Positions 6,829-16,332 of a stretch of DNA of 64,000 nucleotides are shown here, one piece after another; position 1 is the stretch's first letter; each line of letters opens with the position of its first letter. The notes beneath the pieces are model-generated. The model made no database searches. It saw only the letters and a list, made by a program, of their open reading frames with translations, and was not told the origin of the DNA. The position numbers and the translations under genes are program-made. The DNA lies in assembly GCF_003576345.1 (NCBI RefSeq), contig NZ_QWGB01000014.1:1-64000 (forward strand), in the 5' to 3' direction. This DNA comes from Henriciella barbarensis. Lineage in GTDB: Bacteria; Pseudomonadota; Alphaproteobacteria; Caulobacterales; Hyphomonadaceae.

Positions 6829-8511
6829 TTGAATTCTTCACCCGCAAGGATGCGTGGCATTTCTAACCGACAGATGAACAGCTCGTCTAAAATCGCGGTA
6901 ATATCTGCCTCCCTGATCTGGCTGGCGGGTGCCGTCGCTGCGGCTGTGCTGGCGGCGCGTGAGGGCATGCAGGGTTTGGTCGCGGTGGCGGTGTGTGCCT
7001 GCGCAGCGCTTCCAGCTGTTCTGACCATACTTGTCGCCTTGCGGGGGCGTCGTTGGCCGGTCGCACGAAAGTCCGTGCTCGCGATCCTGCCATGGATTGC
7101 GCTCGCATCCGGTCTCGTTTTCGTTACCGGTGGTTTCTACTCACCTGCGATTGCAACAGGCGCGCTTGCGCCGCTTCTCGTACTGGCCTTTGGCTGGCGC
7201 TCGCATGTGATCGAAGTCTGCGTGTTTGCGTTCCTCGGACTTGCAGGCAGCCTGGTGGCTGCAGCGTTTCTCAACGGCGCGCTGGATGACCCGGCGCTGA
7301 ATATGTTCAGCGGCGTACTGTCCCTTAATGCCATCCTCGCTGGCGCTCTGCTGCTGGTCGCCATTCTTCAGCGCCAGTCCGCCGATGTCGCCGCAGCAGC
7401 TGCGCTGGAGCCGGTCCGCGCCGGTCCGGAGATCGACGAGGACAAACCTGCACGAACAGGCCCCGTCATGATCGTCGATGTTGCCGATGATGGCCGCGTG
7501 CGCATGGTGTCGGGCGAGATCGATGCGCCGGTCAAACCGCGCCAGAAGGAGCCTTTCGTCGACGCGTTCGATACCCCGTATCGTCCAAGGATCGAAGCAG
7601 CCCTCTCATCCGACGGCACGCGTCTTGATGTCGATATCGGGCGTTCTCCGCTTGAGCTGATCTTTGACCCGCACGCCGCCGGCATGCGGGTCTTCATGAG
7701 CCTGATGGAGGAGGCTGACGCAGAAGAGGGGGAGGAGGGCGCGCCCGACGAAGCCCCGGTCGATCGGGCAAGTGCGGCCGAAGAAGCGCTTGCAGAACGG
7801 ACGGCCTTCTTTGCTAGCCTCGGTCATGAGCTCAAGACCCCGCTCAATGCCATCCTCGGCTTCTCCGACCTGATGCGCAATGAACTGCGCGGCGACCTGC
7901 CAGAAGCTTACCGCGAATATGTCGAGCTTATCCATGAAAGCGGCCAGGACCTGCTTCTTACGGTCGAGGACATTCTGGATTACGCCAAGGCTGAGTCCGG
8001 CCATATCCGGCTCGACCTGGAACCGGTTGATCTCGTCGCCAGCAGCGAGTCCGTCATTGCCCAGCTATCGGCCTTTGCTGATCGGGCAGGTGTATCCATC
8101 CGTCAGAAAGCGGGCAATGAAGTCTGGGCGCTGGCCGATGCGCGCGCAGTGCGCCAGATCTGGCAGAACCTTCTCTCCAATGCAATCAAGTACTCTCCTA
8201 GAGGGGCGATGGTCAGCATTGATGCGCGTGCGGGCTCTTCCACGGTCGCGCTTTCGGTTCGGGATATGGGCGCCGGAATGAGCGCCAGCGACCTTGAACA
8301 GGTTGCGCGTCCCTTCCAGCAGGGCAGTAATTCCAAGGGCAGGGCGGGCACTGGCCTCGGCCTTGCCGTCGTGAAGACGTTTGCGGACTTGATGCAGGGC
8401 AAGGTCATCATCGACACCGCGCCCGGAGAAGGCACGCGGGTTCGCGTCATTCTGCCGAAGGCGGAGCTTGAAGAGACTGAAGGCGCGATATTGGAAACGA
8501 CCAGCGTCTAA
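6829..8511 (+). CDS. Membrane sensor histidine kinase, DivJ/PleC-like
   Basis: Up to 560 residues. About six hydrophobic segments fill residues 20-185, then comes an acidic linker with a weak PAS-like region, then HisKA with phospho-acceptor His in FFASLGHELKTPLNAILGF (about residue 337). HATPase_c follows with N box QNLLSNAIKYSP, DMGAGMS and GTGLGLAVVK. The multi-spanning N-terminus and the GHELKTPLNAI H box resemble the cell-cycle kinases DivJ and PleC, which act on DivK. No response regulator is adjacent. The frame opens at a TTG (6829); ATGs at 6850 and 6874 are alternatives and none has a strong ribosome site. Confidence 0.85.
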   Translation: MNSSPARMRGISNRQMNSSSKIAVISASLIWLAGAVAAAVLAAREGMQGLVAVAVCACAALPAVLTILVALRGRRWPVARKSVLAILPWIALASGLVFVTGGFYSPAIATGALAPLLVLAFGWRSHVIEVCVFAFLGLAGSLVAAAFLNGALDDPALNMFSGVLSLNAILAGALLLVAILQRQSADVAAAAALEPVRAGPEIDEDKPARTGPVMIVDVADDGRVRMVSGEIDAPVKPRQKEPFVDAFDTPYRPRIEAALSSDGTRLDVDIGRSPLELIFDPHAAGMRVFMSLMEEADAEEGEEGAPDEAPVDRASAAEEALAERTAFFASLGHELKTPLNAILGFSDLMRNELRGDLPEAYREYVELIHESGQDLLLTVEDILDYAKAESGHIRLDLEPVDLVASSESVIAQLSAFADRAGVSIRQKAGNEVWALADARAVRQIWQNLLSNAIKYSPRGAMVSIDARAGSSTVALSVRDMGAGMSASDLEQVARPFQQGSNSKGRAGTGLGLAVVKTFADLMQGKVIIDTAPGEGTRVRVILPKAELEETEGAILETTSV

Positions 8512-8535
8512 TTTGGTGTTGAAAGCCGGATGCGA

Positions 8536-8772
8536 TCAGGATTTGAATTTGCGCCGCTCGATCCGAGTTTCGCGCAAGAGTAGCGCAAAGCCACTGACCA
8601 GCAGCGCGCCGATCATGACGATGACGACTTCGAGGGGCAGGACGGGCGAGCCGGTGACTTCGACAGCACGCGCAGACAGGAAATCCTTGCCGCCGAGCGA
8701 CAGGGCATTCACGCTGGACGCTTCAGTTGCAGCTTTGATGGCTGCGCCTGTTTGAATGATTGTGCTGAACAT
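8536..8772 (-). CDS. Small single-pass membrane protein
   Basis: 78 residues, MFSTIIQTGAAIKAATEASS..., with one hydrophobic segment near the C-terminus (LEVVIVMIGALLVSGFALLL) followed by a positive tail RETRIERRKFKS, which predicts a cytoplasmic C-terminus. It converges with the kinase gene at 24 bases and is divergent from the DUF1491 gene. Family not recognised. Confidence 0.5.
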   Translation of the reverse strand: MFSTIIQTGAAIKAATEASSVNALSLGGKDFLSARAVEVTGSPVLPLEVVIVMIGALLVSGFALLLRETRIERRKFKS

Positions 8773-8859
8773 GGCCCACTCCCTGACGGCGTATTAGTAA
8801 ACTGTTAACGCTTGCGCAACTTGCAAGCATTGTGCCGTGAGAGAGAGGAGCGTGCTGCC

Positions 8860-9213
8860 TTGTTTGATGAACGCCTGCCGAGCTGGGTCTGGGTCGATGC
8901 CCTGATGCGCCGCGTACAGATCGCCGGGGCAAGCTGTTTCGTCTTGCAGAAGGGCGACAGGGAGCGCGGCGATGTGATCGTGAAAGTCGCGGACCTTCAG
9001 GGTAGCGCGCGGGTCTATGTGCCGCGCACCAGTATGGAAGGTACGCGCATCTTCTCCGATGTCCGCTTGCAGGGCGTGGGCGAAAGCGAAAGAGAGGCTG
9101 ATGAGTATGTCAGCCGCGCCCGTAATCGCGACAGCGACCTTTGGGTGATCGAGATTGAAGATCGCGAGGCGCGCCACTTTCTGACAGAAGACATCGAAGC
9201 GCCTGCCGATTGA
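8860..9213 (+). CDS. DUF1491 family protein
   Basis: 117 residues from a TTG start at 8860 (LFDERLPSWVWVDALMRR). A purine-rich GAGAGAGGAG lies about 9 bases before it, and family members start at this point; a TTG at 8812 in frame would add 16 unlikely residues. The signature QIAGASCFVLQKGDRERGDVIVKVADL identifies DUF1491, a small soluble protein of unknown role common in Alphaproteobacteria. Confidence 0.82.
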   Translation: MFDERLPSWVWVDALMRRVQIAGASCFVLQKGDRERGDVIVKVADLQGSARVYVPRTSMEGTRIFSDVRLQGVGESEREADEYVSRARNRDSDLWVIEIEDREARHFLTEDIEAPAD

Positions 9214-9290
9214 GTGTCCGGCCGGCGACGGAATCAGGCCAAGCCATTCATCATTGGAAAGGCGGATCCTGACTGCGAAAGGGAGAGACC

Positions 9291-9881
9291 GTGGCGAAGC
9301 TCTATTTCACCTATTCGGCAATGAATGCCGGCAAATCGACGATCCTCCTGCAATCGGCGCACAACTACCGTGAGCGCGGCATGACCGTCATGCTCTGGAC
9401 ATCTCATTTCACCAGGGCCGATGACGCGGAGGATGCGCGTATATCTTCTCGCATTGGCCTCGCCTCCGATGCGCACCGGTTCAATGGCGACGTTGACCTC
9501 TTCTCCGCGATTGAGACAGCGAATGCAGGCACGCCGCTGAGCGCGGTCCTGCTGGACGAGGCGCAATTCCTCAGCCGCGGGCAGGTCTGGCAGCTGTCAC
9601 GGGTCGCAGACGAGCTGGGGATCCCCGTCCTCTGTTATGGCCTTCGCACAGACTTCCAGGGCAAGCTTTTCGAGGGCTCGGCAGAGCTGCTCGGGATTGC
9701 GGACAGCCTTCGCGAAATCCGCACCATCTGTCACTGTGGCAGGAAGGCGACGATGACAGCCCGGGTGGATGAGGCAGGCCAGCCTCAGACGGAAGGCCAG
9801 CAGGTCGACATCGACAAGGATCATTACCTTTCTCTCTGCCGCCAGCACTGGAAAGACGTTACTGGATTGCAAGCCGACTGA
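9291..9881 (+). CDS. tdk: Thymidine kinase
   Basis: 196 residues from a GTG start with GGGAGA upstream. It phosphorylates thymidine with ATP in the salvage pathway. Visible motifs are the P-loop SAMNAGKST (residues 9-17), the Walker-B/catalytic LLDEAQFL near residue 88, and the zinc lasso cysteines in ICHCGRKATM plus SLCRQHWK near the end, matching the E. coli type. Length is normal. It is followed by the PRC-barrel gene in the same direction. Confidence 0.95.
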   Translation: MAKLYFTYSAMNAGKSTILLQSAHNYRERGMTVMLWTSHFTRADDAEDARISSRIGLASDAHRFNGDVDLFSAIETANAGTPLSAVLLDEAQFLSRGQVWQLSRVADELGIPVLCYGLRTDFQGKLFEGSAELLGIADSLREIRTICHCGRKATMTARVDEAGQPQTEGQQVDIDKDHYLSLCRQHWKDVTGLQAD

Positions 9882-9960
9882 CCGGAACAAGTGGGCTGTC
9901 ATCTGGTTGATTGAGGCAGGAGCAGAACGCTCACAGCGCAAACCAGAAAGGATTTTGAAA

Positions 9961-10338
9961 ATGCCTACTCCAGACGGACACACGACAGCCATCCGAGCCT
10001 CCCGCGTCATCGGGACGGACGTCTATTCCACCAGCGGCGACAAGATCGGTGAGATCGAGGACGTCATGCTGAACAAGCTCGACAACCAGATCATGTTTGC
10101 TGTCGTCGGCTTTGGCGGGTTCCTGGGCTTCGGTGAGAAGTTTCACGCTATCCCATGGTCGTCTCTGGACTATGAGAAGGACAAGGGCGGCTACATTGTC
10201 CCGTTCAGCGAAGAGCAGCTAAAGCAGGCCCCTTCGCACACGCTGAAAGAGCTGACCAAGGATGACGGCGCTGCCGCGCGCGACGCGGCCTTCGACTACT
10301 ACAAGGTCGAGCGCTACTGGGTGGTCGGCGCGGACTAA
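9961..10338 (+). CDS. PRC-barrel domain protein
   Basis: 125 residues starting MPTPDGHTTAIRASRVIGTDVYS at 9961, with AGAAAGGA upstream. The PRC-barrel covers about residues 12-85 (GTDVYSTSGDKIGEIEDVML...FAVVGFGGFLGFGEKFHAIPWSSL). These small proteins are stress-related or RNA/photosystem associated in other bacteria; the exact role here is unknown. A rho-independent terminator follows at 10360. Confidence 0.88.
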   Translation: MPTPDGHTTAIRASRVIGTDVYSTSGDKIGEIEDVMLNKLDNQIMFAVVGFGGFLGFGEKFHAIPWSSLDYEKDKGGYIVPFSEEQLKQAPSHTLKELTKDDGAAARDAAFDYYKVERYWVVGAD

Positions 10339-10359
10339 ACGGCCCTACATTTCAGGAGA

Positions 10360-10389
10360 AGCGGCGCTGCGAATGTGGCGCCGCTTTTT
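10360..10389 (+). terminator. Rho-independent terminator
   Basis: AGCGGCGC (10360-10367) pairs with GCGCCGCT (10378-10385) around a ten-base loop, followed by TTTTC. It ends the PRC-barrel transcript. Confidence 0.85.
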
Positions 10390-10481
10390 CGTGAAACCTT
10401 CCTATCGCCCACACCCGACCCGATTGCGGCCCAATTCGCCGGCGAGTGTCCCTCCATCGCATCTGATGAGGAGGACAAGTC

Positions 10482-11015
10482 ATGGGCGTTCGCCGAAACA
10501 CAGAATTTGCGCTGACTGCGCTGCTTTTATTCGTCATTGCAGGCGTAAGTGTGAAAGCTGACGCGGAGACTTCTGGCTCGCCGCAGATTGATTATGCCGG
10601 CTTCATGCAGACAGGCGGGGACGTCATGGCGCTGCGCTCCACGCGCCTCGTCAGCCTCACCGACTTCAATGAAATGGCCAGCGAGCCCGATACCATCATC
10701 CTTGATGCGCGAAGCGCCGAGGCTTTCGCGATGGGGCACATCGATGGTGCCATCAATGTCAATTTCGCCGACTTCACAGATGAGAAGCTGGCCGACCTGA
10801 TCGCACATCGAGGCACGCGCATTCTCATCTATTGCAACAATAATTTCACTGACGATATCGCGCCAGTGATGCTGAAGCGGGCCCCGCTCGCGCTGAACAT
10901 CCCGACTTTCATCAACCTGCACGGCTATGGCTACACCAATGTCTATGAGCTGGGAGAGCTCGTCAGCACGGATGATCCGGATGTGAACTGGGTGAGTTCG
11001 CCGCAAATGCCCTGA
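10482..11015 (+). CDS. Exported rhodanese-like protein
   Basis: 177 residues with a signal peptide (RNTEFALTALLLFVIAGVSVKADA). The rhodanese fold is marked by TIILDARSAEAFAMGHIDGAINVNF, and the active-site loop cysteine is in ILIYCNNNFTDD (about residue 122). Likely periplasmic, handling sulfur or selenium transfer or redox signalling; the substrate is unknown. GAGGAGGAC precedes the ATG. A terminator follows at 11039-11080. Confidence 0.86.
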   Translation: MGVRRNTEFALTALLLFVIAGVSVKADAETSGSPQIDYAGFMQTGGDVMALRSTRLVSLTDFNEMASEPDTIILDARSAEAFAMGHIDGAINVNFADFTDEKLADLIAHRGTRILIYCNNNFTDDIAPVMLKRAPLALNIPTFINLHGYGYTNVYELGELVSTDDPDVNWVSSPQMP

Positions 11016-11038
11016 ACCTCACCTGCGTACCGCCGGCG

Positions 11039-11080
11039 AAAGGCAGGCCGGCTTCCCCTCGCCGTGCCTGCCTTTCCTTA
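11039..11080 (+). terminator. Terminator hairpin after the rhodanese gene
   Basis: AAAGGCAGG (11039-11047) pairs exactly with CCTGCCTTT (11067-11075), with an inner CGGC/GCCG stem, followed by a T-rich CCTTATTTAG. The symmetric A and T runs would let it work in both directions. Confidence 0.75.
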
Positions 11081-11172
11081 TTTAGTTCTGCTAATGCGAC
11101 CGTTACGCCGCTTGCACATCGGCGCTTTCGCCGTCATGTCACCCATCGACCATTGAATATTGGGACGACACC

Positions 11173-11988
11173 ATGACGACTGCCAGCCAGCAAACTGCCG
11201 CGCCACGCGTCAATCCGAACGCACCAACCGAAGAGACTGTCCTCTCGGTAGAACATTACACCGACCGGCTTTTCTCTTTCCGCATCAGCCGCCCGCAAAG
11301 CTTCCGCTTCCGCTCGGGCGAGTTCGTCATGATCGGCCTGCCGCGCGAGAACGGCAAACCGCTCCTGCGCGCCTATTCGGTGGCCTCGCCATCCTGGGAT
11401 GACTCGCTGGAATTCTATTCGATCAAGGTGCCGGACGGCCCGCTCACCTCGCGGCTTCAGAAGATCCAGCCGGGCGACAAGGTTCTGCTCGGCAAAAAAC
11501 CGACAGGTACGCTGGTGCTCGACGCGCTGACGCCGGGCAAGCGGCTCTACATGTTCTCCACAGGGACGGGCTTTGCGCCTTTCGCCAGCCTGGTGCGCGA
11601 CCCGGAGACCTATGAGAAGTTCGAGGACGTGATCGTCACTCATACCTGCCGCCAGAATGGGGAGCTGCAATACTCCACCAAACTGGTCGAGGACCTCGTC
11701 AATGATCCGCTCGTCGGTGAGATGGTGCACGGCAAGCTCAAGCTGTTCACCTCCTGCACGCAGGAGCAATCCGAGCGTATGGGGCGCCCGACAGACCTCA
11801 TCCGCTCTGGCGAACTCTTCAAGCAGCTGGACCTGCCACCGCTCGATCCGTCAACGGACCGCGTGATGATCTGCGGCTCCATGCCAATGACGCTGGAGAT
11901 GAAAGACCTCATGCAGGAAGCCGGTCTGACTGAGGGCTCGAATGCCGCCCCGGCCGAGTTTGTCATCGAGAAGGCGTTTGTGGGGTAG
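11173..11988 (+). CDS. fpr: Ferredoxin--NADP reductase
   Basis: 271 residues. This FAD enzyme exchanges electrons between NADPH and ferredoxin/flavodoxin, usually for oxidative stress and Fe-S repair. The FAD motif LLRAYSVAS is at residues 64-72, the NADP-binding GTGFAPFASLVRD is near 131, and the C-terminal end FVIEKAFVG is typical of the bacterial FPR subclass. Length fits. It stands alone; a composite palindromic repeat (12025-12098) lies downstream, before aroC on the other strand. Confidence 0.94.
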   Translation: MTTASQQTAAPRVNPNAPTEETVLSVEHYTDRLFSFRISRPQSFRFRSGEFVMIGLPRENGKPLLRAYSVASPSWDDSLEFYSIKVPDGPLTSRLQKIQPGDKVLLGKKPTGTLVLDALTPGKRLYMFSTGTGFAPFASLVRDPETYEKFEDVIVTHTCRQNGELQYSTKLVEDLVNDPLVGEMVHGKLKLFTSCTQEQSERMGRPTDLIRSGELFKQLDLPPLDPSTDRVMICGSMPMTLEMKDLMQEAGLTEGSNAAPAEFVIEKAFVG

Positions 11989-12024
11989 CCCCACCTCTTA
12001 GGTGAAGTGCTCGATTACCGTCTT

Positions 12025-12098
12025 CCCAGCGAAAGCTGGGACCCATGGCGGTTGATAGCTGACCACCCAGCCGCCATGGACCCTGACTTTCGTCAGGG
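12025..12098. repeat. Composite REP-like palindromic repeat
   Basis: Hairpin CCCAGC-gaaa-GCTGGG (12025-12040), then CCATGGCGG (12043-12051) inverted at 12071-12079 as CCGCCATGG, then a second hairpin CCCTGAC-tttc-GTCAGGG (12081-12098). The same architecture with different hairpin arms occurs at 23448-23521. It lies between the convergent fpr and aroC 3' ends, a usual site for REP/BIME-type elements. Confidence 0.75.
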
Positions 12099-12134
12099 AG
12101 GCGGCAATCCAGTTGTGGAGCGAATAGGTTGGGC

Positions 12135-13223
12135 TTAGCCCATCTGCCCGCGATGACGCAGCTTTGCGTCCGCCAGCACGCAGGCCATCATCGCTTCAGC
12201 GACAGGGACGGCGCGGATGCCGACGCAGGGGTCGTGGCGGCCTTTGGTACGCACATCGACTTCGTCACCGTCGCGGGTCACAGAGCGCGTTTGCGACAGA
12301 ATAGAAGAGGTCGGCTTGATCGCGACGCGGACCACAACGTCCTGACCCGTGGAAATACCGCCTGCGACGCCGCCATTGTTGTTCGACAGGAAGCGCACGC
12401 CTTCATTGCCCATGCGCATCTCGTCGGCATTCTCTTCGCCAGAGTAGGAGGCGGCGGCAAAACCCGCGCCAATCTCGACGCCCTTGGCGGCATTGATACT
12501 CATCATGGCGCTCGCAAGCTCGCTGTCGAGCTTGCCATAGATGGGCGCGCCCCATCCGGCAGGCACGCCTGAAGCGTGGACCTCGACAATGGCACCTGCG
12601 CTGGAGCCTGCCTTGCGGGTCTCGTCCAGAAAGTCTTCCCACTGCGCGGCGGTCTTGGCGTCCGGGCACCAGAATGGGTTGTTGCCGGTCTCGTCCCAGT
12701 CCCAGTTCTCCGGGTCGATCATGTGCGGGCCAATCTGGATGACGGCGCCGCGAATGGTGATGCCATCACCGAGAACACGGCGCGCCACGGCGCCTGCGGC
12801 AACCCGCATGGCGGTTTCGCGCGCAGAGCTGCGCCCCCCGCCGCGATAGTCGCGGATGCCGTATTTCTGGTCATAGGCATAGTCGGCATGTCCGGGGCGG
12901 TAACGGTCGCGGATCTCCGAATAGTCCTTGGAGCGCTGGTCGACATTCTCGATCATCATCGAGATAGGCGTGCCGGTGGTGACCTGGCCATCGGTGCGGT
13001 CGTCAGCGAAGACGCCGGAGAGGATGCGCACCTCGTCCGGCTCCTTGCGCTGGGTCACGAAGCGGCTTGTGCCGGGCTTTCTCTTGTCGAGGAAGCCCTG
13101 CACATAAGCCTCATCCAGCGGCAGGTTTGGCGGGCAGCCATCCACCACGCATCCGATGGCCGCCCCGTGGCTTTCGCCCCAAGTGGTCACGCGGAAGAGG
13201 TGGCCGAACGTATTATGCGACAT
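12135..13223 (-). CDS. aroC: Chorismate synthase
   Basis: 362 residues. It makes chorismate from 5-enolpyruvylshikimate-3-phosphate using reduced FMN, the last common step to aromatic amino acids and folate. Signatures are [20 protein letters not shown] at the N-terminus, [23 protein letters not shown] in the middle and [22 protein letters not shown] near residue 280. Length is normal and [12 protein letters not shown] is the standard start. It is followed on the same strand, 32 bases upstream, by mdh. Confidence 0.97.
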   Translation of the reverse strand: MSHNTFGHLFRVTTWGESHGAAIGCVVDGCPPNLPLDEAYVQGFLDKRKPGTSRFVTQRKEPDEVRILSGVFADDRTDGQVTTGTPISMMIENVDQRSKDYSEIRDRYRPGHADYAYDQKYGIRDYRGGGRSSARETAMRVAAGAVARRVLGDGITIRGAVIQIGPHMIDPENWDWDETGNNPFWCPDAKTAAQWEDFLDETRKAGSSAGAIVEVHASGVPAGWGAPIYGKLDSELASAMMSINAAKGVEIGAGFAAASYSGEENADEMRMGNEGVRFLSNNNGGVAGGISTGQDVVVRVAIKPTSSILSQTRSVTRDGDEVDVRTKGRHDPCVGIRAVPVAEAMMACVLADAKLRHRGQMG

Positions 13224-13255
13224 GGCTGCCCGTCTTTTTCAGTAAGCCTGCGGCC

Positions 13256-14236
13256 TTAGCTGAACAGATGCTCGACGGCGGCGCGCTCTTCGCGCAGCTC
13301 CGCATCGGTTGCATCCATCTTGCCGCGCGAGAACTCATTGATCTCGAGGCCCTGGACAATCTCATACTTGCCGTCCTTGCAGGTGCATGGATAGCCATAG
13401 ATGACGCCCGGCTCGATGCCGTAGGAGCCCTCTGACGGAATGCCCATCGAGACCCACTCACCCTCGGGCGTGCCGAGGGCCCAGCTGCGCATATGGTCGA
13501 TGGCGGCCGACGCAGCCGAAGCGGCAGAGGAAGCACCGCGCGCCTTGATTATCGCCGCGCCGCGTTGCTGCACGTCGGGGATGAAGGTGTCGGTGTACCA
13601 GGCGTCATCGACCTGCGGCTTGGCGTCTTTGCCTTTGACCGTCGCGTGGTGAATGTCCGGATACTGGGTCGCCGAGTGGTTGCCCCAGATGATGACGTTC
13701 TTGATGTCGGTATTGTGTGCGCCGGTCTTCTCGGCGAGCTGGCTCATCGCGCGATTATGGTCGAGACGGACCATGGCGGTGAAGCATTTCGGGTCGAGGT
13801 CCGGTGCGTTCTGCTGTGCGATGAGCGCGTTTGTGTTGGCCGGGTTGCCGACGACGAGGACTTTCACATCGCGCGAGGCGTGATCGTTGATCGCCTTTCC
13901 TTGCGGGCCAAAGATGCCGCCATTGGCTGACAGCAGGTCCTTGCGCTCCATGCCCTGCTTGCGCGGCATGGCGCCGACCAGAAGCGCATAGTCGCAATCC
14001 TTGAAGGCAACGTTCGGGTCGTCAGTCTGGACAATCTTGTTGAGCAGCGGGAAGGCGCAGTCATTGAGCTCCATCGTCACGCCTTCGAGCGCGCCGAGGG
14101 CCGGGGTGATTTCGAGCAGGTGAAGGTCGACGGGCTGGTCGGGGCCCAGCATGTCGCCAGCGGCGATACGGAAGAGCAGGGCGTAACCGATCTGACCAGC
14201 GGCACCTGTAACGGCAACTTTGACGGGCTTTTTCAT
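13256..14236 (-). CDS. mdh: Malate dehydrogenase (NAD-dependent, type 2)
   Basis: 326 residues from [21 protein letters not shown] at 14236; the frame runs further upstream but only this start gives the Rossmann glycine motif GAAGQIG near the N-terminus, and AAGGAAA precedes it. Catalytic residues lie in MVRLDHNRA (Asp/Arg) and [13 protein letters not shown] (His about 187). The [15 protein letters not shown] and [10 protein letters not shown] motifs place it in the longer, cytosolic-type MDH group rather than the LDH-like MDH found in many Alphaproteobacteria. Acts in the TCA cycle. Confidence 0.95.
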   Translation of the reverse strand: MKKPVKVAVTGAAGQIGYALLFRIAAGDMLGPDQPVDLHLLEITPALGALEGVTMELNDCAFPLLNKIVQTDDPNVAFKDCDYALLVGAMPRKQGMERKDLLSANGGIFGPQGKAINDHASRDVKVLVVGNPANTNALIAQQNAPDLDPKCFTAMVRLDHNRAMSQLAEKTGAHNTDIKNVIIWGNHSATQYPDIHHATVKGKDAKPQVDDAWYTDTFIPDVQQRGAAIIKARGASSAASAASAAIDHMRSWALGTPEGEWVSMGIPSEGSYGIEPGVIYGYPCTCKDGKYEIVQGLEINEFSRGKMDATDAELREERAAVEHLFS

Positions 14237-14416
14237 GGGAGGTTTCCTTCCAGCATTGGCGTTCTGTCTATTGCGCGCATCAATGGCGAATTTGGAGAGC
14301 AAGGGCAAGCGCCGGACATGACCGCAGCGCGCTCTCCTGCGCCAGTTTGCCATTTGCCGCCGCGCGCGAACGCAATACGCTCATGCCTGAAAAGAAAAGA
14401 CGAGGAGGATCAGACG

Positions 14417-15175
14417 ATGACTTATGACTTCAAAGGCAAGAATGCGGTTGTGACCGGTGCGAGCCGTGGCATAGGACGCGCAATTGCGAAGACGCTGGCA
14501 GAGGGCGGTGCGCGTCTCGCGCTTGTGGCGCGTAGCGTCGAAGCACTGGAAGAGCTTGCCAAAGAGCTCCCAGGCGAGCCAGTCGTCATTCATGCCGACC
14601 TTGGGTCTTCCGATGGCTGGAAGCCAACGGCTGAAGCTATCATGGAGCAGCTGGGGCCCGTCGATATTCTCGTGAATAATGCTGGCGTCAGTGTTCATGA
14701 GCCGGCTGGCCGCGTCACGGAAGAGGGGCTCGATAACACCCTTAACGTAAACGTCCGCAATCTGATCCTGCTCACCGACGCGCTGACCGACAGCCTGAAG
14801 TCGCGCAAGGGGAATGTCGTCAACATTTCGTCCGTTTCGGCCAGCACGGGCAGCATCGGGCAGATCGCCTATTCAGCCTCCAAGGGCGCGGTAAACTCCA
14901 TGACGCGTAACATGTCGATCGACCTTGGCCGGGCAGGCGTGCGCGTGAATGCCGTCGCCCCTGGCGTAATCGATGACGGCATGTGGACGACAGCCTTCGA
15001 GAGCGGGCGTGTCGACCGCGAGAAAACCATGGCCGGTATGGCCAAGGTCATTCCGCTGGAAGGGCGTTGGGGCAGCGCGCAGAATATTGCTGATGCTGTC
15101 GCATTCCTCGCCTCGGACAAGGCAGACTATATTACCGGCCAGGTGCTGCGCGTAGATGGCGGCATCCTCGCCTGA
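14417..15175 (+). CDS. SDR family oxidoreductase
   Basis: 252 residues from ATG 14417 with GAGGAGGA upstream. It is a classical short-chain dehydrogenase: TGASRGIGRAIA (cofactor binding), NNAG, catalytic Ser in NISSVSASTG, YSASKGAVN (Tyr and Lys), and the C-terminal DYITGQVLRVDGG. It resembles FabG-like 3-oxoacyl reductases, but the substrate is not determined. It is 21 bases before pdxH, so the two are probably cotranscribed. Confidence 0.9.
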   Translation: MTYDFKGKNAVVTGASRGIGRAIAKTLAEGGARLALVARSVEALEELAKELPGEPVVIHADLGSSDGWKPTAEAIMEQLGPVDILVNNAGVSVHEPAGRVTEEGLDNTLNVNVRNLILLTDALTDSLKSRKGNVVNISSVSASTGSIGQIAYSASKGAVNSMTRNMSIDLGRAGVRVNAVAPGVIDDGMWTTAFESGRVDREKTMAGMAKVIPLEGRWGSAQNIADAVAFLASDKADYITGQVLRVDGGILA

Positions 15176-15196
15176 TCAGGACCGAAAGAGTAGAAG

Positions 15197-15859
15197 ATGA
15201 GCGACAAGAGTGTCATCCCGCCAACGCCGACAGAGGCGGACTATAAGCGCGACAGCGAAGGCAATCCGCTGATCCCGGACGTGGCTGATCCGCTGGCCCT
15301 GTTCAGGGACTGGATGGCGATAGCGCGCGAGAAGGAGCTCAACGACTCCAACGCCATGTCGCTTGCGACTGTGGATGGTTATGGGCGCCCGGATGTGCGG
15401 GTGGTGCTTCTGAAGTCTGTCGGTGAGGAGGGCTTCACCTTCTACACCAACTTTGAGAGCGCCAAGGGCGAACAGCTGAAGGCGAGCCTCCAAGCAGCGC
15501 TTGGCTTTCACTGGAAGTCGCTACGCCGGCAGGTCCGCGTGCGCGGTAGCGTCATCTCTGTGCCGGACGCAGAAGCGGATGAGTATTTCGCCTCGCGCGC
15601 CAAGGCCAGCCGCATCAGTGCCATCGCTTCGGATCAGTCGCGGCCTCTGCCATCACGAGATGTGTTTGCTGAGCGTATCGAAGCCCTGCAGGACAAGTAT
15701 GCAGACCGGGACGATATTCCGCGTCCTGACAATTGGGGCGGTTATCGCGTCGTGCCGGAAAGCATCGAGTTCTGGCAGGACCAGGCTTTCCGCATGCATG
15801 ACCGGCTGAAATTCACCATGAAGAACGGCGTCTGGGCGCCCGAGCGGCTCTACCCCTAG
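15197..15859 (+). CDS. pdxH: Pyridoxamine 5'-phosphate oxidase
   Basis: 220 residues. This FMN enzyme oxidises pyridoxine/pyridoxamine 5'-phosphate to PLP. Diagnostic segments are PLALFRDWMAIAREKELNDSNAMSLAT, RPDVRVVLLKSV, the FMN site FYTNFESAKGEQL, ALGFHWKSLRRQVRVRG and the C-terminal EFWQDQAFRMHDR...WAPERLYP. Length is typical. Likely in an operon with the SDR gene just upstream. Confidence 0.97.
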   Translation: MSDKSVIPPTPTEADYKRDSEGNPLIPDVADPLALFRDWMAIAREKELNDSNAMSLATVDGYGRPDVRVVLLKSVGEEGFTFYTNFESAKGEQLKASLQAALGFHWKSLRRQVRVRGSVISVPDAEADEYFASRAKASRISAIASDQSRPLPSRDVFAERIEALQDKYADRDDIPRPDNWGGYRVVPESIEFWQDQAFRMHDRLKFTMKNGVWAPERLYP

Positions 15860-15882
15860 GGGTGGCCGCCCGGGCTACACGG

Positions 15883-16332
15883 TCAGACAAGTCCGGCGCT
15901 TTCGCGCTGAACGATGAGGTGCGGTACGCCATCGCTCGTCTTGTTCCACGAGATACCTTCCTCGGAAATCAACGCGCTTACGCGCTGCCGGATTCCTGAA
16001 AAGCTATCGAATTCAACAACATCCACCGGGTTATCAAAGTGGAGTATGATCTCGTACCCCATCCCGCCTGCGAGCTCTCGCACGCCATGGACGCGGCCTT
16101 CGAAAGGCTGCTTGAGGTAACGGCCGGACACGCGCTCACCGACCTGAATAGGGATGTCGGCCTGGTTCGACAGGCGTGCGGATGCTGTGTTCCAGTCGCG
16201 ATAGCCCAGCTCATGGGCAACCGTCTCCAGCGCGCGGGCATGGCTTAGGCTTTCGCCGCGCTGCGCCGCTTCGGCGCGTAATTCTCGCGCATGGGCTTTC
16301 GCCTGCGCTCTTGTCGTAATGTTGAGTGACAT
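15883..16332 (-). CDS. Glyoxalase-superfamily-associated small protein
   Basis: 149 residues from MSLNITTRAQAKAHARELRAEA. The N-terminal helical part ends in the signature LSHARALETVAHELGYRDWNTASARL, which I associate with the small domain annotated as a glyoxalase superfamily protein. The rest is beta-rich (VGERVSGRYLKQPFEGRVHGV...EIILHFDNPVDVVEFDSF). Its biochemical function is unknown. A frame extends upstream without a stop, but a strong promoter inside it (16510-16538) and this methionine argue for the shorter form with a long leader. Confidence 0.75.
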   Translation of the reverse strand: MSLNITTRAQAKAHARELRAEAAQRGESLSHARALETVAHELGYRDWNTASARLSNQADIPIQVGERVSGRYLKQPFEGRVHGVRELAGGMGYEIILHFDNPVDVVEFDSFSGIRQRVSALISEEGISWNKTSDGVPHLIVQRESAGLV

